The translations under genes were made by a program, and so were the position numbers. The notes under the pieces were generated by a model. The model was not told where the DNA came from and ran no database searches. It saw nothing but the letters and a program-made list of their open reading frames with translations. Positions 1 through 5,691 of a stretch of 7,469 nucleotides of DNA are shown here, piece by piece; within the stretch, counting starts at the first letter, position 1, and each line of letters opens with the position of its first letter. Origin of the DNA: an uncultured Rhodospirillales bacterium (GTDB lineage: Bacteria > Pseudomonadota > Alphaproteobacteria > Rhodospirillales > Defluviicoccaceae); NCBI GenBank assembly GCA_937127205.1, contig CAKZLS010000269.1, positions 1 through 7,469 of the forward strand, written 5' to 3'.

Positions 1-1312
1 CGGCAAGGTCCGGATCGGCGGCATGGACGCCAAGCCTGATTATTCCTACGCCGGCTGGTTCGCCATGCTGTTCGCCGCCGGCATGGGCATCGGCCTGATG
101 TTCTACGGCGTTTCCGAGCCGATATCGCACGTCTCGTCGTCGTTGGCGGAAGACGCGGGCACTCCCGAAAGCTGGGCCCCGCTCGCCGGTGCCGCGGGCG
201 ATGAGTTGGAAGCGCGCCGGCTCGGCATGGCCGCGACTATCTTTCACTGGGCCCTTCACCCATGGGCGATCTACGCCACTGTCGGGCTCTCGCTGGCAAT
301 ATTCGCCTACAATAAGGGTCTGCCGCTCACCATCCGCTCAATTTTCTACCCGATCTTCGGCGAGCGGGTGTGGGGCTGGACCGGCCATATCATCGATATC
401 CTCGCCGTTTTCGCCACGCTGTTCGGGTTGGCGACGTCGCTTGGATTCGGCGCCGAGCAGGCGACCGCCGGGCTCAACTTCCTATTCGGCATACCGAATA
501 CCGACCTTTCCAAGGTCTTGCTGGTCATAAGCATCACTGGCGTAGCTTTGATTTCGGTGGTTGCCGGGCTCGATGCCGGTGTCAAGCGGCTGTCCGAGAT
601 CAACATGGTTCTCGCCGCGTTGCTGGTGATCTTCCTCATCGCCCTCGGGCCGACACTCGCGATCCTGACCGGCTTTTTCCACAATCTCGTCGCCTATGCC
701 GAGTATCTGCCGTCGCTCGCCAATCCGTTCGGGCGCGACGATGCGAACTTCAGCCAGGGCTGGACGTCGTTCTACTGGGCGTGGTGGATCTCCTGGTCGC
801 CATTCGTCGGCATGTTCATCGCGCGGGTCAGCCGCGGCCGGACGGTGCGCGAGTTCATTCTCTGCGTTCTAATCATTCCATCCATTGTTTCGGTGTTATG
901 GATGACGGCGTTCGGTGATACCGCCATCAGCATGTTCAACGAGGGCTATCAGGCCATTGCCGACGCGCCGCTGGAGCTGAAGCTGTTTACAATGCTCAAC
1001 AATATGCCGCTGTCGGCGATTACCTCGTTTGTCGGCATCGTGCTGGTGATCGTGTTTTTCGTTACCTCGTCGGACTCCGGTTCGCTGGTCATCGACACGA
1101 TCACGGCGGGCGGCAAGGTGGACGCACCGGTGTCGCAACGGGTCTTCTGGGCCAGCTTCGAGGGTCTGGTGGCGATCGCCCTGCTTCTCGGAGGCGGCCT
1201 GAGTTCGGTGCAGGCGGCGGCGGTGTCCACCGGCCTTCCCTTCGCTCTTGTGTTGCTGCTCGGCTGCGTCGCTTTGGTTAAGGGCCTGATGTCGGAGCCG
1301 CGCTCGCGCTGA
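1..1312 (+). CDS. BCCT-family quaternary ammonium transporter, 5'-truncated
   Basis: This is an inner-membrane carrier of the betaine/carnitine/choline transporter family, which imports trimethylammonium-type compounds, often with Na+. The reading frame is open from base 2, and the seven residues before the ATG at 23 (GKVRIGG) match the usual BCCT sequence at this point. The gene therefore starts upstream of the window, with roughly 70-95 residues and the first membrane helices missing. In the visible 436-residue fragment, the glycine-rich GMGIG of a substrate-site helix is at about 27-31. The tryptophan-rich FYWAWWISWSPF segment, whose aromatic box binds the trimethylammonium group in BetP, is at about 257-268. 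A conserved SSDSGS motif is at about 356-361. The protein stops about ten residues after its last hydrophobic helix, so it lacks the long cytoplasmic osmosensing tail of BetP. Its place before a corrinoid methyl-transfer operon suggests uptake of a methylated substrate for catabolism. The family call is very safe; the substrate is unknown. Confidence 0.95.
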   Translation, partial: GKVRIGGMDAKPDYSYAGWFAMLFAAGMGIGLMFYGVSEPISHVSSSLAEDAGTPESWAPLAGAAGDELEARRLGMAATIFHWALHPWAIYATVGLSLAIFAYNKGLPLTIRSIFYPIFGERVWGWTGHIIDILAVFATLFGLATSLGFGAEQATAGLNFLFGIPNTDLSKVLLVISITGVALISVVAGLDAGVKRLSEINMVLAALLVIFLIALGPTLAILTGFFHNLVAYAEYLPSLANPFGRDDANFSQGWTSFYWAWWISWSPFVGMFIARVSRGRTVREFILCVLIIPSIVSVLWMTAFGDTAISMFNEGYQAIADAPLELKLFTMLNNMPLSAITSFVGIVLVIVFFVTSSDSGSLVIDTITAGGKVDAPVSQRVFWASFEGLVAIALLLGGGLSSVQAAAVSTGLPFALVLLLGCVALVKGLMSEPRSR

Positions 1313-1335
1313 TCGAGGCTGATCGGGCGAGTACA

Positions 1336-1400
1336 CTCTCTCGATTGCGTGCGAGGAATAGGCCGCGTCATTACGTGGTGTATTCCTCGCGCGGAGAGGG
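1336..1400 (+). promoter_or_regulatory. Long imperfect hairpin in the operon leader
   Basis: A 65-base stretch between the transporter and the corrinoid gene can fold on itself almost end to end. The outer stem pairs 1336-1342 with 1394-1400 (seven pairs, one G-U). A five-base bulge (1343-1347) follows on the left side only. The middle stem pairs 1348-1360 with 1381-1393: ten perfect pairs (gcgaggaata/tattcctcgc), one G-U and two more pairs. After a 2x2 internal loop, 1363-1368 pairs with 1373-1378 (one G-U) around a CATT loop. No T-run follows, so it is not a standard intrinsic terminator. It may be a 3' stabilising structure for the transporter mRNA, a leader structure for the operon, or a DNA operator. 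The pairing is seen in the sequence; the role is inferred. Confidence 0.6.
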
Positions 1401-1434
1401 ATCGTATGCAGAGGTTGTCGTAAACGGCATAATG

Positions 1435-1451
1435 GTCGTCCGAAGGACGAC
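1435..1451 (+). repeat. Perfect 7-bp inverted repeat with GAA loop
   Basis: GTCGTCC (1435-1441) and GGACGAC (1445-1451) are perfect reverse complements separated by GAA. The repeat lies 70 bases before the start of the corrinoid gene. A -10-like CATAAT at 1428-1433 is just to its left, but no good -35 accompanies it. It could be a small hairpin or a regulator-binding site. There is no T-run after it, so a terminator role is unlikely. Confidence 0.4.
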
Positions 1452-1463
1452 AGAAGGATGCGA

Positions 1464-1488
1464 AATCCGGATTACTCTTAGTTCTAAG
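1464..1488 (+). repeat. Two adjacent short palindromes upstream of the operon
   Basis: A perfect 10-base palindrome, AATCCGGATT, occupies 1464-1473. It is followed by the inverted repeat CTTAG-TT-CTAAG at 1477-1488. Both lie within 60 bases of the corrinoid-gene start, where an operator or a promoter-proximal site would be expected. Short palindromes arise by chance, so function is only a possibility. Confidence 0.3.
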
Positions 1489-1508
1489 GTCATAACATGG
1501 CTTTGTGC

Positions 1509-1513
1509 GGAGG
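1509..1513 (+). promoter_or_regulatory. Ribosome binding site of the corrinoid-protein gene
   Basis: GGAGG lies seven bases before the ATG at 1521. It decides that start over the in-frame ATG at 1497, which has no comparable site and would add eight residues unlike the family N-terminus. Confidence 0.8.
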
Positions 1514-1520
1514 TCCGGAA

Positions 1521-2230
<710 letters not shown>

Positions 2231-2234
<4 letters not shown>

Positions 2235-2881
2235 CCCGTTATCGGCCCGCTCCGCCACGAACCTTGCTCATCGGGTGCGGCGCTCTCGCGCAGGAGATGG
2301 TGTCGTTGAAACGGGCTCACGGCTGGAGCCAAATGGAGCTATCGTGCCTGCCGGCCGACCTCCATAATCGCCCAGCCAAGATTCCCGAGGCCGTGCGCGG
2401 CAAGATCCAAGCGGCGAAAGGCCAGTATGATCATATCCTGGTGCTCTATGGCGATTGCGGAACCGGCGGAAAGCTCGACGCCGTGCTTGAGGAAGAGGGT
2501 GTCGTGCGGATCCAGGGGGCGCATTGCTACGAGTTCTACGCCGGTGCAACCGATTTCGCCGCGCTGACCGAGCGCGAGCCAGGGACCTTTTTCCTGACCG
2601 ACTATCTGGTGCGCCACTTCGATCGTCTGATCATCAAGGGCCTCGGCCTCGATCGCTTTCCCCAGCTTCTCGGCGACTACTTCGGCAACTACCGACGGCT
2701 GGTCTATCTCGCTCAGGTGGACGACACTGCCCTCGACCTGGAAGCGAAGGCGGCAGCGCTGCGCTTGGGTCTGGCCTATGAGCGCCGCTTCACCGGTCTG
2801 CAGGGTCTCGCCCGGTTTCTTGGTTCGGACTCCCCTGAGGAGGAAAACGTTGGCGAAGCTCACGATCGTCTACTGGCGTGA
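2231..2881 (+). CDS. DUF1638 domain protein of the corrinoid operon
   Basis: This 216-residue soluble protein matches the uncharacterised DUF1638 family, which is often found beside corrinoid methyltransferase genes in methanogens and bacteria. The domain covers nearly the whole chain. Notable segments are LIGCGAL (13-19), SCLPADLHNRP (38-48), YGDCGTGG (73-80), GAHCYEF (96-102), the FFLTDYLVRHF segment and a central LGLDRFPQLLGDYFGNY segment. Four cysteines (16, 39, 76, 99) and His45 sit in the conserved-looking loops, which suggests a metal, cluster or corrinoid contact; this is inference. No signal peptide or membrane helix is visible. There is no good ribosome site before the ATG; a GAGG at 2211-2214 is too far away. 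Translation is therefore probably coupled to the corrinoid gene through the ATGA overlap. A role in corrinoid loading, repair or activation is plausible but unproven. Confidence 0.88.
2837..2844 (+). promoter_or_regulatory. Strong ribosome binding site selecting a TTG start
   Basis: GAGGAGGA lies inside the end of the DUF1638 gene, with its core AGGAGG (2838-2843) six bases before TTG at 2850. It supports TTG as the start of the small downstream gene rather than the ATG at 2778, which would overlap the upstream gene by 104 bases. Confidence 0.8.
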
Positions 2882-3152
2882 TATTCCGGCTCAGGTCATC
2901 GTCGCGGCCGGCCGAAAAAACGCAAAACGGCAACTCACATCCCGCTTCCCAGAGGCCATCGATCGGGCGGCTATGCGCGCCGGCGCTCACGGCAGCGATG
3001 CCTACCTGGCCGATTGGCGGCGGGGTGAGCCGAGCCCGTGTGGCGACGACATCGAAACCGAAGCCGAAGCTGCGATCTTGCGCCTAGCTGCCGAATACGA
3101 TGACGAGCGGCTAGGCCGTCTGGTGAGGGCCGGCGGCCGGGAGGAAACCTAA
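2850..3152 (+). CDS. Small 'virulence factor' domain protein (PF13769-like)
   Basis: This is a predicted 100-residue soluble protein starting at TTG 2850, giving an N-terminus of the form MAKLTIVYWRDIPAQV. The YWRDIP opening and the later SDAYLADWRR segment (about 49-58) resemble the small domain annotated as 'Virulence factor' (PF13769). That name comes from a distant staphylococcal protein and should not be taken as a function here. The C-terminal half is acidic and helix-like (ETEAEAAILRLAAEYDDERL). One cysteine (in PSPCGDD) is present; no catalytic motif is recognised. The start overlaps the DUF1638 gene by 32 bases, and the stop is one base before the next ATG, so it is firmly inside the operon. 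Its conserved pairing with DUF1638 and MTHFR-type genes suggests a helper role in methyl transfer or cofactor handling. The domain call is from memory of the family. Confidence 0.8.
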   Translation: MAKLTIVYWRDIPAQVIVAAGRKNAKRQLTSRFPEAIDRAAMRAGAHGSDAYLADWRRGEPSPCGDDIETEAEAAILRLAAEYDDERLGRLVRAGGREET

Positions 3153-3153
3153 T

Positions 3154-3690
3154 ATGCCGGTGCCCTCCGCTTATGAACCGGCCGGGACCGGTTATGTCCG
3201 CAGATCCGCAAATCGGTTTTCGGTGCGACGGTGGTCGGTGCGTCATGCCCGTCTCTTGGAACACCTGTACGGGATATTCGCCGGGGCGCTCGTGCGGCTG
3301 CATTGGCTGTGGCGGGCCATTGGCTATCATCGGGTAGAGAAACCGATGATCCCAGTGGAGCGGGCCATCAAGGGGTTCATGTTCGACTGCCGCATGTGCG
3401 GGGAATGCCTGCTTACGTCCACCGGCATGTCCTGTCCGATGAATTGCCCCAAGGGCATGCGCAATGGCCCGTGCGGCGGCGTGCGCGCCGACGGAAATTG
3501 CGAGGTTGAACCCGACATGCCCTGTGTCTGGGCGGAGGCCTGGACGGGAAGCCGGAAAATGGTCAACGGCGATCTGATCAATGATGTGCAGAAACCCGTC
3601 GACCACAGCATTCGCGGCACATCGGCTTGGTTGCGGGCGACCAGTGAAGCCGCCGCCGCCAGAGAAAGCCGGGGCCATGAAGGGCAATGA
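3154..3690 (+). CDS. Cysteine-rich MTHFR C-terminal-domain protein, MetV-like
   Basis: This 178-residue protein resembles the 'methylenetetrahydrofolate reductase C-terminal' domain (PF12225), which in acetogens forms the MetV partner of MetF. Residues 1-75 are basic and helical (for example FAGALVRLHWLWRAIGY). Residues 77-126 carry eight cysteines (79, 82, 85, 94, 98, 107, 116, 124) in a C-x2-C-x2-C...C-x3-C...C pattern with CPMNCPKGMRNGPCGG at its core. This pattern is suited to iron-sulfur or zinc binding. The tail is Ala/Arg-rich and without motif. GGAGG at 3140-3144 supports the ATG at 3154. The gene overlaps metF by 14 bases, the layout expected for two subunits made together. It probably passes electrons to or from the MetF flavin when methyl-THF is oxidised; this is inferred from MetVF enzymes, and cluster content is not provable from sequence. 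Confidence 0.88.
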   Translation: MPVPSAYEPAGTGYVRRSANRFSVRRWSVRHARLLEHLYGIFAGALVRLHWLWRAIGYHRVEKPMIPVERAIKGFMFDCRMCGECLLTSTGMSCPMNCPKGMRNGPCGGVRADGNCEVEPDMPCVWAEAWTGSRKMVNGDLINDVQKPVDHSIRGTSAWLRATSEAAAARESRGHEGQ

Positions 3691-4777
3691 GTTCGCTGCC
3701 CCCGGCGACCCGCTGCCCGAACTGCCGGGACATTCTTCCCGCGGCCGGCTCGAGCGGGTGTTGCGCGCCGGCGAGTTCGCCGTCACCGCCGAGCTGGACC
3801 CTCCGGACTCTACCGATCCTGAGGAGGTTACCGAGCGGGCTCGCGTGTTCGACGGCTGGGTCGACGCCATCAACGCCACCGACGGGTCCGGCGCCAATTG
3901 TCATATGTCCAGCGTCGGCGCCTGCGCCTTGTTGACGCGGGTTGGATATGCGCCGGTTATGCAAATCTCGTGTCGCGATCACAACCGGATCGCCATCCAG
4001 GGCAACGTTCTAGGCGCCGCCGCCATGGGGGTTTGCAACATCCTTTGTCTCACCGGCGACGGGGTTCAAGCGGGCGATCAGCCGCAAGCGAAGCCGGTAT
4101 TCGACCTGGACTGCATGTCGCTACTCGAGACCATCCGCACCATGCGCGATCAGTCACGGTTCCTGTCGGGCCGCGCCATCACCACACCGCCAAAGGTTTT
4201 TCTCGGTGCCGCCGCCAATCCGTTCGCGCCGCCCCATGATTTCAGACCGCTGAGACTGGCCAAGAAAATCGCGGCCGGCGCCCAGTTCGTTCAAACCCAG
4301 TACTGCTTCGACGTACCCATGTTTCGGGCGTACATGGATCGTGTCCGCGACATGGGGCTTCACGAGAAATGCTTCATCATCGTGGGCGTTGGTCCGCTCC
4401 GATCCGCCGGCGCGGCGCGCTGGATCCGGAGTAATGTGCCGGGCGTTCATATTCCCGACCCTGTCATCACCCGCCTCGAGGGCGCAGCCAAACAATCTCT
4501 CGAGGGGAAAAGGCTGTGTATCGAGACAATCCAGGAAATCCGGGAAATTCCGGGCGTATGCGGTGTTCATGTCATGGCCTATCGGCAAGAAGAACGGGTT
4601 GCCGAAATCATCAGCGAGTCTGGCGTACTGCGGGGGCGAAAACCGTGGAAGCGGTTGCGCGACGAAACCATCGAGCAAGCGTCGAATGAGACCGGCCCAC
4701 GCCAAATGGGCCCCGACGTTGTCGTGAAAGCAGCCGGCGGCGAAACAGTGCATCATCAGGGGAGATTTCAGCAATGA
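3677..4777 (+). CDS. metF: 5,10-Methylenetetrahydrofolate reductase (MetF family)
   Basis: This is a cytoplasmic FAD-type TIM-barrel enzyme interconverting 5-methyl-THF and 5,10-methylene-THF. In this operon it is probably used in the oxidative direction to burn methyl groups. From the ATG at 3677 it has 366 residues. Key family positions are visible: Glu39 in TAELDPP (E. coli Glu28), the NATDG strand (66-70), Asp128 in LTGD (E. coli Asp120) and Gln208 in TQYCFD (E. coli Gln183). It is longer than E. coli MetF (296), with about 20 extra N-terminal residues and a polar tail of about 48 residues after position 318. Upstream in-frame ATGs from 3581 would overlap the MetV-like gene heavily and give a non-family N-terminus. 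The site before 3677 is weak (AGAGAAAG at 3661-3668), so coupling to the upstream gene is likely. A biosynthetic MetF for methionine is less likely given the operon. Confidence 0.92.
   Translation: MKGNEFAAPGDPLPELPGHSSRGRLERVLRAGEFAVTAELDPPDSTDPEEVTERARVFDGWVDAINATDGSGANCHMSSVGACALLTRVGYAPVMQISCRDHNRIAIQGNVLGAAAMGVCNILCLTGDGVQAGDQPQAKPVFDLDCMSLLETIRTMRDQSRFLSGRAITTPPKVFLGAAANPFAPPHDFRPLRLAKKIAAGAQFVQTQYCFDVPMFRAYMDRVRDMGLHEKCFIIVGVGPLRSAGAARWIRSNVPGVHIPDPVITRLEGAAKQSLEGKRLCIETIQEIREIPGVCGVHVMAYRQEERVAEIISESGVLRGRKPWKRLRDETIEQASNETGPRQMGPDVVVKAAGGETVHHQGRFQQ
4758..4764 (+). promoter_or_regulatory. Ribosome binding site of the methyl-THF:corrinoid methyltransferase
   Basis: AGGGGAG inside the metF tail lies nine bases before the ATG at 4774, supporting that start together with the ATGA overlap. 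Confidence 0.7.
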
Positions 4778-5691
4778 CCGAAACCATCGTCTCGTCGGCC
4801 ACCCGCGAGGTCGTCATCGGGTTCAACCGGCCTTTCGTCATCATCGGAGAGCGGATCAATCCGACGGGACGAAAGCTTCTGGCCGCGGAGATGGCGGTGG
4901 GTGACTACAGCCGTGTGGAAGCCGACGCCCGAGCCCAGGTGGCGGCCGGAGCCCACATGCTCGACGTCAACGCCGGCATCCCCATGGCAGACGAACCGAG
5001 AATCCTCGCCGAGTCGATCCAGCTCGTGCAGTCGATCACTGATGTTCCGCTTTCCGTCGATTCGTCCATCGTTGCCGCGCTGGAGGCCGGATTGGAGGTC
5101 TATCAGGGCAAGGCCCTGGTCAACTCGGTGACCGCCGAGGAGGACCGGCTGGAAACGGTGTTGCCGCTGGTGAAGAAGTACGGCGCCGCCGTGGTCGGAA
5201 TTTCCAACGACGAGACCGGCATATCCGAAGACCCCGATGTCCGTTTCGAAGTGGCGAAGAAGATTGTCGAACGCGCGCAGGACTTTGGCATCTCCAAGTC
5301 CGATGTGGTGATCGACCCCTTGATCATGCCGGTGGGCGCGCTCAACGACGCCGGGCTCATGGCGCTGCATTTGATCCGCCGTCTGCGCGAGGAACTCCAG
5401 GTAAATACCACGTGCGGCGCTTCCAACTTCAGCTTCGGACTGCCCAACCGCCATGGTCTCAATTCCTGTTTTCTTCCCATGATCATCGGCGCAGGCATGA
5501 CCTCGGCCATCACTAATCCCTTGCACGAACCGGAAATGACCGGTGTTATTGGCGCCAACGTGGTCATGGGTCACGATCCCAACTGTCAGAGCTGGATCAA
5601 ACGGTTCCGCGAACCGGCGGCCGAGGGCGAAGCCGCCGGTGCCGGGGGGGGACGCCGGCGGCGCCGGCGCGAGGGCCGGCCAAGTGCCTGA
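4774..5691 (+). CDS. Methyltetrahydrofolate:corrinoid methyltransferase (pterin-binding)
   Basis: This cytoplasmic 305-residue TIM-barrel enzyme belongs to the AcsE/MtgA/MtqA family, related to dihydropteroate synthase. It moves a methyl group between the corrinoid protein and tetrahydrofolate; here corrinoid to THF is expected. Motifs in order are GERINPTGR (25-33), LDVNAG (63-68), SVDS (94-97), VNSV (116-119), NDETG (145-149), DPL (181-183), GASNFSFGLPNR (215-226) and NSCF (230-233). Asp96, Asn117 and Asp181 keep the exact spacing of the Moorella MeTr folate-binding residues Asp75, Asn96 and Asp160, and Asn218 fits Asn199. After about residue 275 comes a low-complexity tail with six consecutive arginines, coded just after a run of eight G. 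MetH is excluded by size. The stop overlaps the next start by eight bases. Confidence 0.95.
   Translation: MTETIVSSATREVVIGFNRPFVIIGERINPTGRKLLAAEMAVGDYSRVEADARAQVAAGAHMLDVNAGIPMADEPRILAESIQLVQSITDVPLSVDSSIVAALEAGLEVYQGKALVNSVTAEEDRLETVLPLVKKYGAAVVGISNDETGISEDPDVRFEVAKKIVERAQDFGISKSDVVIDPLIMPVGALNDAGLMALHLIRRLREELQVNTTCGASNFSFGLPNRHGLNSCFLPMIIGAGMTSAITNPLHEPEMTGVIGANVVMGHDPNCQSWIKRFREPAAEGEAAGAGGGRRRRRREGRPSA
5653..5669 (+). repeat. GC hairpin right after a G8 tract
   Basis: CGCCGGC (5653-5659) and GCCGGCG (5663-5669) form a perfect 7-bp stem with a GGC loop, starting two bases after a run of eight G (5644-5651). The structure lies in the coding region for the arginine tail and directly before the ribosome site of the next gene. 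It may affect translation of either gene, or it may only reflect high GC. Confidence 0.45.
5671..5675 (+). promoter_or_regulatory. Ribosome binding site selecting a GTG start
   Basis: GAGGG lies eight bases before GTG at 5684. It is the basis for starting the activator gene at GTG; the first in-frame ATG is far inside the protein, beyond the ferredoxin domain. Confidence 0.6.

Noticed and set aside
23..1312. Full-length BCCT gene starting at ATG 23
   Set aside because: In-frame residues before the ATG match the family, and the first helices would be missing, so the ATG is an internal methionine and the gene is cut by the window edge.
1336..1400. Rho-independent terminator of the transporter gene
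   Set aside because: The stem is strong, but the bases after it (atcgtatgca) contain no T-run.
1313..1520. Possible cobalamin riboswitch before the corrinoid gene
   Set aside because: No B12-box-like GCCACTG core was found, and the hairpin architecture does not resemble the known cobalamin riboswitch.
3581..3676. Earlier metF start at 3581
   Set aside because: It would overlap the MetV-like gene by 110 bases and add 32 residues unlike the family; ATG 3677 fits better.
2971..3897. Minus-strand open frame of 308 codons opposite the MetV-like gene and metF start
   Set aside because: It is low-complexity, shows no domain, and lies against three well-supported plus-strand genes.
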